From NCBI GenBank assembly GCA_034409055.1, contig DAOUMU010000381.1:1-64000 (forward strand): a stretch of DNA of 64,000 bases, written 5' to 3'. The notes under the pieces are model-generated. The model made no database searches, was not told the origin of the DNA, and saw only the letters and a program-made list of their open reading frames with translations. This DNA comes from DAOUMU01 sp034409055. GTDB taxonomy: Bacteria > Chloroflexota > Anaerolineae > 4572-78 > J111. Positions 9,540-17,346 of the stretch are shown here, one piece after another. The stretch's first letter is position 1. The number at the start of each line of letters is the position of its first letter. The position numbers and the translations under genes were made by a program.

Positions 9540-9612
9540 ACGTGAAGCGTAAAACGTGAAACGTGAGGGTTTATGGCGTAAAAACATCACGTTTCACGTT
9601 TCACGTTTCACG
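9540..9612. repeat. Palindrome built from CGTTTCA units
   Basis: The left arm (about 9540-9566) contains acgtgaaacgtga and the right arm (about 9587-9612) contains three consecutive cgtttca units in the complementary sense. They are separated by a loop of about 20 bases. A transcript would form a long hairpin. It lies between the transposase and the truncated gene at 9643. It may be part of the element end or an independent repeat. Confidence 0.7.
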
Positions 9613-9642
9613 GAGTTGGGACAATTATTTTTTCGGAACTGC

Positions 9643-9696
9643 CTAAAGCAAAGGCTTTGCGCTATACTGTACTTGATGGGTCGCTGTGGTGTTCAT
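9643..9696 (-). pseudogene. Truncated start of an unidentified gene
   Basis: A 17-codon frame begins at ATG 9696 behind a textbook ribosome binding site (aaaggag, 5-6 bases upstream). It reads MNTTATHQVQYSAKPLL and then stops at the junction with the IS110-side sequence. Such a strong start signal on so short a frame suggests the 5' end of a gene whose body was removed or displaced by the insertion. Too little remains to name it. Confidence 0.45.
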
Positions 9697-9804
9697 GGTT
9701 CACTCCTTTTTTTGAAAATATTGACATTCACTTTTTAAGGAGCATACACGCAGCGACCTTGATTCTCAAACTTACCCCTCCTCCATAGTATCTAACAACC
9801 TACG

Positions 9805-9912
9805 ATGAGCTATCTGCTCGATACGGATATATGTATCTACTGGCTGAACGGTCGGCAAAGCGTTAAAGACAAACTTTTGGCCGCCGGTTGGGATCAGGTA
9901 GCCATTCGATGA
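9805..9912 (+). pseudogene. Remnant of a PIN-domain (VapC-type) toxin
   Basis: The 35-codon frame reads MSYLLDTDICIYWLNGRQSV, then KDKLLAAGWDQVAIR and a stop. The first residues are the classic PIN N-terminus, with the first catalytic Asp in LLDTDICIYWL. Full VapC proteins are about 130 residues, so about three quarters is missing. No antitoxin gene remains upstream. It is a decayed toxin-antitoxin fragment in the island. Confidence 0.65.
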
Positions 9913-10134
9913 TTACCCAAGCTCAGTACATCCAAATTTGCTCTAGCTGGACCACAGTCTAGCGGCCAAAACGCGGACTGTCCCACGGGGAGGCTTCGCA
10001 CTGGTCCGCTCCGAGCTTGAAAATTGGATCTGCTGAGACTTGATCCCAAAGGTCGTTGCCTGAGAGTGGCAAAATCGCGGCGTTATGTCAGATAGTCCCA
10101 AAGCAAATTACGCGAATCTTAACAGGAGATACTA

Positions 10135-10747
10135 ATGTTTAGCCCAGAGTTTCTACTAACATCACTGGTCGTGGTTCTGATACCAGGAACAGGAGTGATT
10201 TATACGGTATCAACAGGTCTTTTTCGTGGCTGGCGAGCAAGCATCGCCGCAGCATTAGGTTGCACAGCAGGAATTATCCCGCACTTATCGGCAAGCATAC
10301 TTGGATTATCTGCCATTCTTCATATGAGTGCTGTTGCCTTCCAGGGTTTGAAATTTGGGTGCTATCTATTTACTTTATCTTGCCTGGTCAATGTGGCGTG
10401 AAACAGGTGCGGTTAAATTTAATTCGCCTTCCTCCAAGAATGATCCTTGGCAAATCGCAAAGAAAGGTTTCTTGCTTAATATTCTTAACCCTAAACTGTC
10501 GATATTCTTCTTGGCCTTTCTGCCACTCTTTGTCTCGCCAAACACTTCATCACCAATATTTGAGATGTTTATTCTGAGCGTTGTGTTCATGGCTATTACG
10601 CTAATCATTTTTATTTTGTATGGTATTACGGCAAATGGAGTTCGCAGGCACGTTATTAACTCTCCAAGGCTAATTGTCTGGCTACAACGATCATTTGCAG
10701 TCACATTTGCAGCGCTTGGTGTTAAGCTTGCAATGACAGAACAATAA
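10135..10747 (+). pseudogene. LysE/RhtB-family exporter, frameshifted
   Basis: The gene starts at ATG 10135 with AGGAG about 6 bases upstream. It encodes a LysE-type transporter of about 204 residues, but the frame breaks near 10355-10360. The first part (MFSPEFLLTSLVVVLIPGTG to LKFG) and the second (GAIYLLYLAWSMWRETGAV to the end) join perfectly if one base is added. Amino-acid efflux would be the native function. Intact hydrophobic spans in both halves suggest a recent inactivation, or a sequencing error. Confidence 0.8.
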
Positions 10748-10759
10748 CTCATTGGTGAA

Positions 10760-10888
10760 CAACTTGACGCAGGATATTTGTTTGCGGCTATGGCCTGCCA
10801 GACGCCGCAGTTGGGGGACCGGATCGGCCAGTGTAATGAGTGCGGGGCACTCGTCTTTCGTTTCAATAGCTGCCTATTGCGGGTGTGA
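10760..10888 (+). pseudogene. Remnant of an IS91-like transposase zinc-binding N-terminus
   Basis: An open frame ending in TGA at 10886-10888 reads ACQTPQLGDRIGQCNECG and then ALVFRFNSC. This resembles the zinc-binding N-terminal domain of IS91/Y2-type transposases, where CxxCG is followed by YNSCxxRHCPKC. It is cut right after the NSC, and no catalytic part is present. The match rests on one motif. Confidence 0.5.
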
Positions 10889-10890
10889 TA

Positions 10891-12246
10891 TTAGTAGTCT
10901 GGATATTGAGCCGGGGCTTGCCCCCGGCGAGCAACGATTTTGGGATAGCGTCCCGGCGGCGCGGACGGCTTAATTTTCAGAAGTTGCACGTCAAATTCAT
11001 GACTGTCGCCGTAGTCAAAGAGATACAGAAACTTTTGGCCAGATTTCAAATTAAGCTGGCCGATTTCCACCTGGTGCGTATGTAGACTCGTGTCTGACCA
11101 GGGACTACCGATTTCGCTGCTCTTGTCCCACGCCTGCCCACTCATGAAAAAAGAATAGAGATGATCATCCCCCCAATCATAGGCGCGCTGGATCATCAGG
11201 TGCAAATCTTCCAAATTTTGGTCCTCGGCCAGTTCGATGTCGCGCCAAACCCGGGGCAAGGCCCGATGATTGACCCGGAAGACAAAAGTTTTCACGGAAC
11301 CCTCTTTAGCTTTACGCGAAGCCCTGGGTCGCCGTTGTCCCCTGTCGGGATCATACTCGTGGGGCAAATCTGGCGGGTTTTCGTAGTCGTAGACCTGGAC
11401 TGGAGCCCCAAATAGGATCGATAGCTCTGAGTCAGGCTTTGGTTGTTCAATAACTTCACCGGTGAAAAACCAGCCACCGCCGGCAATTTCCTTCGCCACT
11501 AAAGTTTCTGCCCATACTTCCGGCGTCCAAATCTCTGATAATGGATCAGGTGGTATCGGGTGCCGGTACTGTCCGGTCGAGAGTAGATGCACAGTCAATT
11601 CCCAGGGAGTAGTACCGTAATGTCGTTTCCGCACAAAGGTCAAAGCTGCCTGCACAATCACCTGGTTGCGTTCGGCAATGGCCGCTTCGTCACGAGCAGA
11701 GCGGGGTTCAAACTCGACTCGATGTAATTTAGCCTCACCATCAAGCACGTGAAAAATCAGATGATCACCGAGCACCGCCCCCAACTTCTCAAACCAGGCC
11801 CAGAACTCGGGCGAACCGCGGGTACCCCAATGGGCCGGTTTCCCCAGATGTTCCAGAGCGAACTGGGTGATCATACCGGTGGGCAGTTCAACCTGAACCG
11901 GACCAATATCCCGACGTTTTGTGCTTTCAAAGAAAGCCGGCCACAGGGCATCTTGCAGTTCATCTCCAAACTCAATGGCCTCTCCGGTCAGGTCTAATTC
12001 TGACAGGGTCAGCCGTAGAACCGAACCGGTAATAAGGCGTGGTTTCCAACCGTACCGCCCATCCCCTGTAGCCACGATCAACCGGCTCTGGCTCACAGCA
12101 CTGCGGATGGTACTTTTGGGATTTTTAGTGGTGATGGGCATGATGTCGTTCACCCGCTGCATAATTTCGGCAAACGGCAGCGGTTCCGGCGACTCGCGCA
12201 CCACCTGGTGGGTTAGTTCAGTAAAGCTAATTTCTGACCTGGCCAT
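10891..12246 (-). CDS. pRiA4b ORF-3-like protein with N-terminal helix-turn-helix-like region
   Basis: A 451-residue protein. The last 150 residues form a plasmid pRiA4b ORF-3-like domain (FVFRVNHRALPRVWRDIEL, DWGDDHLYSF, YLFDYGDSHEFDVQL). The first 75 residues look like a winged helix of the HARE type (PLPFAEIMQRVNDIMPITTK, then SRLIVATGDGRYGWKPR). The middle has no family I recognise. Its ATG overlaps the TAA of the small upstream gene by one base (TAATG), implying translational coupling. Function is unknown; pRiA4b-like domains occur in many mobile and chromosomal contexts. Confidence 0.85.
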   Translation of the reverse strand: MARSEISFTELTHQVVRESPEPLPFAEIMQRVNDIMPITTKNPKSTIRSAVSQSRLIVATGDGRYGWKPRLITGSVLRLTLSELDLTGEAIEFGDELQDALWPAFFESTKRRDIGPVQVELPTGMITQFALEHLGKPAHWGTRGSPEFWAWFEKLGAVLGDHLIFHVLDGEAKLHRVEFEPRSARDEAAIAERNQVIVQAALTFVRKRHYGTTPWELTVHLLSTGQYRHPIPPDPLSEIWTPEVWAETLVAKEIAGGGWFFTGEVIEQPKPDSELSILFGAPVQVYDYENPPDLPHEYDPDRGQRRPRASRKAKEGSVKTFVFRVNHRALPRVWRDIELAEDQNLEDLHLMIQRAYDWGDDHLYSFFMSGQAWDKSSEIGSPWSDTSLHTHQVEIGQLNLKSGQKFLYLFDYGDSHEFDVQLLKIKPSAPPGRYPKIVARRGQAPAQYPDY

Positions 12247-12419
12247 TACAACATCCCTATCGTCATTACCTGACCAATAAATCCAAGGGTATGCTCACTC
12301 TGTCCCAGCCATAACACGACCGCCACCAGGCTTAGTGAGCAAACAAGGGCAAAGGCAATAATACCGATAATCACCCCAATGATAATCACAGTAGACGCGG
12401 AAAGCTCTTGCTCAAACAT
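12246..12419 (-). CDS. Small membrane protein
   Basis: A 57-residue protein from ATG 12419, chosen because GGAGG lies about 7 bases upstream. One long hydrophobic stretch (TVIIIGVIIGIIAFALV and on) gives one or two membrane spans and a short polar tail. Its stop overlaps the start of the 451-residue gene by one base, and the glycosylase gene ends 33 bases upstream, so all three probably form one minus-strand transcript. No known family. Confidence 0.75.
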   Translation of the reverse strand: MFEQELSASTVIIIGVIIGIIAFALVCSLSLVAVVLWLGQSEHTLGFIGQVMTIGML

Positions 12420-12452
12420 TACCAAACCTCCTCCAACAAAAACATAAAGCAA

Positions 12453-13079
12453 TTAGAAGTGAGGACTCGATACAAATCGATTGTCCCGCACCCAGAAACG
12501 CCAGGGAGCCGCTTGATCTTCCGGTCGGGCGTAAGTAATACCGATGCGCGGACCGGTGGCAATCGTCGTGTCGGGGGGCGAGTCACCCGGCGCCAGCCAC
12601 AATTTTTGCCCCAGAGTCAGCTTCCAATTATGCAAAGTTTTGTCGATACCGAGCGCCTGGCAAAGTTTACCCGGCCCGTTGGTCAGGTTGGCTACCTGGG
12701 TAATGCCGGGGCGACGAGCGCGCATGGCCTCAAGCCCCTCTACTGGTTCCAGGGCCCGGATCAACACGGCGGCCGGAAAACCTTCTGCCTCAGTGACCAG
12801 GTTGAGCAGGTAGTGCATCCCATAAACCAGGTAAATGTAGGTACGAGCCGGTGGGCCAAACATCACCTCGGTCCGAGGGGTACGCCCTTTGCTGGCGTGG
12901 CATGCGCTATCGGCTTGGCCAATGTAGGCCTCGGTTTCGACAATCAGCCCCCGCAGTTGCTGTCCATCAATCTCACGGACCAACTGTTGGCCCAATAACT
13001 CCCTGGCCACGATCAAGGTAGGGCGGGCAAAAAATTCTTGTCCAAGAATCGTCACAGGCCACCTGCCAGTCATAGTCAA
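12453..13079 (-). CDS. mpg: DNA-3-methyladenine glycosylase (AAG/Mpg family)
   Basis: Base-excision repair enzyme that removes alkylated purines. The 208-residue length fits the family. Signature segments are LARELLGQQL-like (ARELLGQQLV), the catalytic Glu in IVETEAYIGQADSACHA, the nucleotide-flipping region ARTYIYLVYGMHYLLNLV, and NGPGKLCQALGI. It is the first gene of a minus-strand trio and is divergent from tpiA, with 128 bases between the starts. Confidence 0.95.
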   Translation of the reverse strand: MTMTGRWPVTILGQEFFARPTLIVARELLGQQLVREIDGQQLRGLIVETEAYIGQADSACHASKGRTPRTEVMFGPPARTYIYLVYGMHYLLNLVTEAEGFPAAVLIRALEPVEGLEAMRARRPGITQVANLTNGPGKLCQALGIDKTLHNWKLTLGQKLWLAPGDSPPDTTIATGPRIGITYARPEDQAAPWRFWVRDNRFVSSPHF

Positions 13080-13129
13080 CAGTTAACAATTTTACCTTAA
13101 ATCTTCAATTTTCACCATTCCCCCAGTCA

Positions 13130-13158
13130 TTGCCAAGCAAAAGCGAGTGTGGTAAGAT
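13130..13158 (+). promoter_or_regulatory. Sigma-70-like promoter for tpiA
   Basis: TTGCCA (13130-13135) and TAAGAT (13153-13158) are separated by 17 bases, about 50 bases upstream of the tpiA ATG and in the correct orientation. Confidence 0.6.
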
Positions 13159-13207
13159 TAGGGCGGCCAATGCAGGTAATTTATAGTCCAAAGGAGATCT
13201 ATACCTT

Positions 13208-13978
13208 ATGCGAACACCAATCATTGCCGGAAATTGGAAATTACACAAAACCATCGCCGAGGCCATCGAACTGGCTAAAGAAATTCGTCAGGCGGTGGCC
13301 GACATAGACAAGGTAGAAGTCGTGCTCTGCCCTCCCTTTACCGCCCTGAGTGCAGTAGAGGATGTGATTACCGGTAGCAAAATTGGTCTGGGCGCGCAAA
13401 ACATGTACTGGGAAGACCAAGGCGCATTTACCGGCGAAATCTCACCGCTTATGTTGAAGGGATGGTGCGATTACGTCATTTTGGGCCATTCCGAACGTCG
13501 CCAATATTTCGGCGAAACCGACGAGGGGGTCAACAAAAAGGTGAAAGCAGCCCTGGCTCACCATCTGAACCCCATTGTCTGTGTGGGCGAAAATCTGGCC
13601 CAAAACGAGGCCGGGGAAACGACCGCTTTTGTGGGCGGACAGGTTAGAGGGGCTTTCGCCGGTCTATCGGCCAAGGAAGCGGTCAAAGTGGTTGTCGCTT
13701 ATGAACCGATTTGGGCCATCGGCACCGGCAAAAATGCCGAGCCAGAGGACGCTAACCGTATTATCGAGCAGAGTATCCGGGGAACCATTGCCGGCCTATA
13801 TAACGCCGGCGTGGCCCAGCAAATCCGGGTGCAGTACGGTGGCAGCGTGAAACCCAACAATATCGAAGTCTTTATGGCCCAGCCCGATATCGATGGGGCG
13901 TTGGTCGGCGGGGCCAGTTTGAAGGCCGATAGTTTTGTCGCCCTGGTGAAAGGGGCCCTGGTAAAATTCAGGTCTTGA
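13208..13978 (+). CDS. tpiA: Triosephosphate isomerase
   Basis: Interconverts dihydroxyacetone phosphate and glyceraldehyde 3-phosphate in glycolysis. The 256-residue TIM barrel has all catalytic residues: Asn9 and Lys11 in AGNWKLHK, His94 in ILGHSERR, and Glu166 in VAYEPIWAIGTG. The phosphate-binding motifs are YGGSVKPNN and ALVGGASL. AGGAG is placed about 7 bases before the ATG. It is not next to other glycolytic genes here and appears monocistronic. Confidence 0.98.
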   Translation: MRTPIIAGNWKLHKTIAEAIELAKEIRQAVADIDKVEVVLCPPFTALSAVEDVITGSKIGLGAQNMYWEDQGAFTGEISPLMLKGWCDYVILGHSERRQYFGETDEGVNKKVKAALAHHLNPIVCVGENLAQNEAGETTAFVGGQVRGAFAGLSAKEAVKVVVAYEPIWAIGTGKNAEPEDANRIIEQSIRGTIAGLYNAGVAQQIRVQYGGSVKPNNIEVFMAQPDIDGALVGGASLKADSFVALVKGALVKFRS

Positions 13979-14084
13979 TCATCGTTTCGGCCACTTGTAG
14001 CGCAATTTGCTAAATTGCGTCCTGGCAAGTTGGCAACTTACCCTACACCCTGGCCCAAACGATGACCATAGCCTTCAGTTCTAT

Positions 14085-14849
14085 ATGTCCGATTGGTCTG
14101 CCCTTTTTTGGCTTATCGTTATTTTCTTGTTGATGTACCCCCTGAAACGGTGGATTAGTGCCCACATGCAGGGGGTTGCTTTTTTGCTCACCGGCAACCC
14201 GCAGGTAGCCATGTGGTTTTTTTGGGGCTTGTTTCTGCCCGGCACACTTTTGCATGAGCTAAGCCACTGGCTGACCGCCACCCTGCTGGGCGTCAAAACT
14301 GCCCGCTTCTCCCTCTGGCCCACAGTCAAAAAAAGAGGCCAGTTGCAAATGGGCTCGGTGCAGTTAGAGGTGGCTGATCCTTTTCGCCATAGCCTGATCG
14401 GCGTGGCCCCTCTTATTGCTGGTAGCGTAGCGGTGCTCATCATTGGCCAGGGCCGGCTGGAACTGGGGCAGTTGGGGCTGGCTCTCAACAGCGGCGACCT
14501 GGAACTGGTCGGGCAGGCTGTGACCAAAACGCTGGCAGTGCCAGATGTGTGGTTGTGGCTCTACCTGATCTTTGCCATTTCCAATGCCATGCTCCCCAGC
14601 GCCTCAGATCGCGAATCATGGCGAACGGTACTGATATACCTGGGTCTGGCCCTGATCCTGGCCATTGGCTTGGGTCTAAATCCGACGGTGTCCCTATCAC
14701 TTCAGGAATTTGTGCTAACCATTGTAACCTATCTTCTCTCGGCTTTTGTCATTACCATCGCCGTAGACCTATTTTTTGTTCTGTTGATTATCCTGATTGA
14801 AACTGTTCTGGCTTGGATGCTGGGTCGGCGGGTGCAATACAATCGTTAA
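14085..14849 (+). CDS. Membrane protein with HELSH motif (putative M50-like)
   Basis: A 254-residue polytopic membrane protein. I prefer ATG 14085 (MSDWSALFWL) because the upstream in-frame extension runs through a repeat-like intergenic sequence. A hydrophobic N-terminus is followed by LHELSHWLTATLLGV, an HExxH-type zinc motif at the start of a membrane helix, as in site-2 proteases and their relatives. I do not see the second M50 motif (NPDG-type Asp) clearly; SASDRESW after a hydrophobic stretch is a weak candidate. It could be an inactive or divergent family member. Confidence 0.75.
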   Translation: MSDWSALFWLIVIFLLMYPLKRWISAHMQGVAFLLTGNPQVAMWFFWGLFLPGTLLHELSHWLTATLLGVKTARFSLWPTVKKRGQLQMGSVQLEVADPFRHSLIGVAPLIAGSVAVLIIGQGRLELGQLGLALNSGDLELVGQAVTKTLAVPDVWLWLYLIFAISNAMLPSASDRESWRTVLIYLGLALILAIGLGLNPTVSLSLQEFVLTIVTYLLSAFVITIAVDLFFVLLIILIETVLAWMLGRRVQYNR

Positions 14850-14896
14850 GCAAACTCATCTAAAAAACTGAAACGCGCCCGAAACCAGCCCAATCG

Positions 14897-14925
14897 TTGA
14901 CAATTGCTCCCAGATGGAGTATAGT
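14897..14925 (+). promoter_or_regulatory. Sigma-70-like promoter for the bactofilin transcript
   Basis: Perfect TTGACA (14897-14902) and TATAGT (14920-14925) with a 17-base spacer. It implies a leader of about 250 bases before the bactofilin gene, and that leader contains the tandem palindromic repeats. Confidence 0.65.
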
Positions 14926-14960
14926 CAGGTTTTGTCTCACCTTTAGAATTTATCCCGCTC

Positions 14961-15147
14961 GTAGAGAGGGCATCCCTATGGCCGGCTCCCGCATAGGGAT
15001 GCGGGGCCTACGAAAAAGAGAGGGCATCTCTATGCCCGGCTCCCGCATGGGGATGCGGGGTCTACGAAAAAGAAAGGGCATCCCTATGCCCGGCCCCCCC
15101 ATGGGGATGCGGGGCCTACGAAAAAGAGAGGGATGCGGGGCCTACAA
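14961..15147 (+). repeat. Tandem palindromic repeat array in the bactofilin leader
   Basis: Three full units and one shortened unit of about 57 bases. Each carries gggcatccctatgcc followed by an inverted gcat.gggatgcggggcctacg half, so every unit can fold into a hairpin. Units differ by scattered substitutions. The same core occurs at many other sites in the window. An open frame runs through it encoding repeated MGMRGLRKREG peptides, but this is a by-product of the repeat length being a multiple of three. Confidence 0.85.
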
Positions 15148-15184
15148 AAAAATTTCCTAATATGGCTTATTTCAGGAGGCAGAG

Positions 15185-15658
15185 GTGCTGGGTAGAAATA
15201 AAAGCGCCCCCATCGATAAAATAGAAACCGTCATCGGGCCCCATACCAGTTTCAAGGGTCGATTAGTTTGTGATGGTAGCGTACGGATTGACGGCGTGTG
15301 CGAAGAGGGCGTGATCGAAACAGTGGGCAACATTGTGGTTGGCCCTCAGGCCAAAGTGGCCGCCGACCTTATTGCCGAAAATGTATCGGTCAGCGGGGCG
15401 GTCACAGGCAGCATAAGGGCTCCAGGCCGGCTAGAAATTTTGAGTACCGGCAAAGTGTGGGGAGATGTTGACGTGGGCAGTTTTCTGCTGGATGAGGAGG
15501 GTTATTTCCGGGGTAAACTGACCATGAAAGAAGAGATCAAGCCACCCAGTTTCGGCTCAAGCTCGGACCAGACTACCTCGGAGGTATCTGCTTCATCAAG
15601 CGAGGACGAGCCTGAGAGCCGGACCGAAAATGAGTTGGCTGACCAAAAATCAAGTTAA
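15185..15658 (+). CDS. Bactofilin family cytoskeletal protein
   Basis: A 157-residue polymer-forming protein with GTG start and AGGAGG about 5 bases upstream. The central bactofilin beta-helix (about 12-115) starts TVIGPHTSFKGRLVCDGSVRI and continues with repeating hydrophobic/Gly turns (GNIVVGPQAKVAADLIAENV, SVSGAVTGSIRAPGRLEIL). A disordered Ser/Glu-rich tail follows. Bactofilins form membrane-associated filaments used in cell shape and polarity. No peptidase or cell-wall partner is adjacent. Confidence 0.93.
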   Translation: MLGRNKSAPIDKIETVIGPHTSFKGRLVCDGSVRIDGVCEEGVIETVGNIVVGPQAKVAADLIAENVSVSGAVTGSIRAPGRLEILSTGKVWGDVDVGSFLLDEEGYFRGKLTMKEEIKPPSFGSSSDQTTSEVSASSSEDEPESRTENELADQKSS

Positions 15659-15698
15659 GTCAGGCTGAACGCTGGCCCGACCGGTAATCGTTTTTGTA

Positions 15699-15731
15699 AA
15701 GCTCACCCTGGTGATGATGGTGAGCTTTTTT
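15699..15731 (+). terminator. Rho-independent terminator after the bactofilin gene
   Basis: Stem GCTCACC/GGTGAGC (15701-15707 and 15719-15725) followed by six T residues, 40 bases after the stop codon. Confidence 0.85.
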
Positions 15732-15769
15732 GCATAATGACAGCTTGAGAAAAAAATAAGGCAACTTTT

Positions 15770-17344
15770 ATGGATACAATTGTTCTTGATGGTAAAAGTC
15801 TGACCATTGATCAGGTGATGGCCGTGGCCAATGGTCAGCCGGGGGCACCAGAGGTTGTGCTCAGTGAGGAAGCAAAAGTGCAGGTCAATCGCGCGGCCAA
15901 GGCGGTGGATCAATTATTGAGGCAGGGGGAAGCGGTTTACGGAGTGACCACCGGTTTTGGCGCCTTCAAAGATCACCTCATTCCCCTGGACCGGGTGGAA
16001 GAACTGCAACGCAATATTATCATTAGCCACGCCGTGGGGGTGGGGGACCTTTTTGACAGGCCCACCACCCGGGCTATTATGTTAATTCGGGCCAACACTC
16101 TGGCCCGGGGTTACTCCGGCATCCGTTTGACTACCCTGCAACTGCTCCTGGATATGCTGAACGCCGGTATCCATCCCCTCATTCCAGAAAAAGGTTCACT
16201 GGGGGCCAGTGGTGACCTGGCTCCCCTGGCTCACATGAGTTTGGTGCTGTTGGGTGAAGGAGAGGCTGAATACCGGGGACAAATACTGCCTGGAGCGGAG
16301 GCCCTACGCCGGGCCAATCTGGAACCGGTGACCCTGGCCGCCAAGGAAGGCCTGGCTTTGACCAACGGCACAGCCGTGATGTGTGCCCTGGGAGCTCTGG
16401 AGTCATACCGGGCCCGGCTGTTGAGTCGGGTGGCCGATGTGGCTGGCTGCCTGAGCCTGGAGGCCCTGCATGGCACCCCCCTGGCCTTTGACGATCGCAT
16501 CCACCAATTGCGTCCCTATCCCAGGCAATTGAATTGCGCGGCCTATTTACGAGTGTTACTGACCGGCAGCGATTTTACCCGCCACCACGATCCCACCAAC
16601 GTCCAGGATGCTTACACGTTGCGCTGCATTCCCCAAGTCCATGGGGCGATCCGGGATGCCATTGCCTATGCCCGTTGGGTGATCGAAATCGAGTTGAACT
16701 CTGTGACCGATAACCCCTTAATCTTTATTGACGATGAAACTGATGAAGTGGTAGTCCTCTCTGGAGGTAATTTCCACGGTGAGCCTGTGGCCATTGCTAT
16801 GGATTATTTAGGGATGGCCATGACCGAACTGGGCAATATCTCAGAGCGACGAATTATGCGCCTGACTGATGAGGCCAGTAATGCACATGTGTTGCCAGCC
16901 TTTCTGACCAAAAACGGTGGTCTCAATTCCGGCTTTATGGTCATCCAATACACCGCAGCCGCCTTAGCCACAGAAAATAAAGTGCTGGCCCATCCGGCCA
17001 GTGCAGATACCATCCCCACCTCGGCCAACGTGGAAGATCACGTCAGTATGGGCTGCACGGCGGCCCTACAAACCCGACAAATTAACACCAACGTGGAATA
17101 CATCCTGGCCATAGAGCTGATGGCTGCGGCTCAGGGCATTGATTTCAGAAAGGAAAAACTGGAACCGGCCGTTAGGCTGGGCCAGGGGACCCAACCGGCT
17201 TACGACTTAATTAGAGCGCATGTGCCATTTTTGGAAAAAGATGCTATCATGAATCCATACATTGAAGCTGTTCGAAAGTTAGTTGCTACCGGCCAAATTG
17301 TTATTGCGGTCAATAAGCAAGTGCAAGATGTATGGGAGGTTTGA
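15770..17344 (+). CDS. hutH: Histidine ammonia-lyase
   Basis: Deaminates histidine to urocanate. The 524-residue enzyme has the MIO cofactor triad Ala146-Ser147-Gly148 in GSLGASGDLAPLAH, the catalytic Tyr in YGVTTGFGAF, and Ser-His (86-87, IISHAVGVG) at the position that favours histidine over tyrosine or phenylalanine. No hutU, hutI or hutG is in the window, so the rest of the pathway would be elsewhere. The stop lies 2 bases before the cvpA start. Confidence 0.93.
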   Translation: MDTIVLDGKSLTIDQVMAVANGQPGAPEVVLSEEAKVQVNRAAKAVDQLLRQGEAVYGVTTGFGAFKDHLIPLDRVEELQRNIIISHAVGVGDLFDRPTTRAIMLIRANTLARGYSGIRLTTLQLLLDMLNAGIHPLIPEKGSLGASGDLAPLAHMSLVLLGEGEAEYRGQILPGAEALRRANLEPVTLAAKEGLALTNGTAVMCALGALESYRARLLSRVADVAGCLSLEALHGTPLAFDDRIHQLRPYPRQLNCAAYLRVLLTGSDFTRHHDPTNVQDAYTLRCIPQVHGAIRDAIAYARWVIEIELNSVTDNPLIFIDDETDEVVVLSGGNFHGEPVAIAMDYLGMAMTELGNISERRIMRLTDEASNAHVLPAFLTKNGGLNSGFMVIQYTAAALATENKVLAHPASADTIPTSANVEDHVSMGCTAALQTRQINTNVEYILAIELMAAAQGIDFRKEKLEPAVRLGQGTQPAYDLIRAHVPFLEKDAIMNPYIEAVRKLVATGQIVIAVNKQVQDVWEV

Positions 17345-17346
17345 TA

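Larger units (their letters stand above)
8000..9640 (-). mobile_element. IS110-family insertion sequence, approximate extent
   Basis: Defined by the transposase and its non-coding flanks. Neither end is firmly established, because IS110 elements often lack clear terminal inverted repeats and target duplications. On the right, a short matching pair (gttccga at about 9501-9508 and tcggaac at about 9632-9639) brackets a palindromic stretch. Immediately beyond it lies a truncated gene start, which suggests that insertion or a related rearrangement broke a resident gene near 9640. Confidence 0.45.

Noticed and set aside
14961..15147. Possible CRISPR array
   Set aside because: The units are contiguous diverged copies of one palindrome with no unique spacers, and no cas genes are present. 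The same reasoning applies to 61157-61315.
14897..15160. 87-codon open frame with repeated MGMRGLRKREG peptides
   Set aside because: It arises from the repeat array, has no ribosome binding site, and overlaps a promoter.
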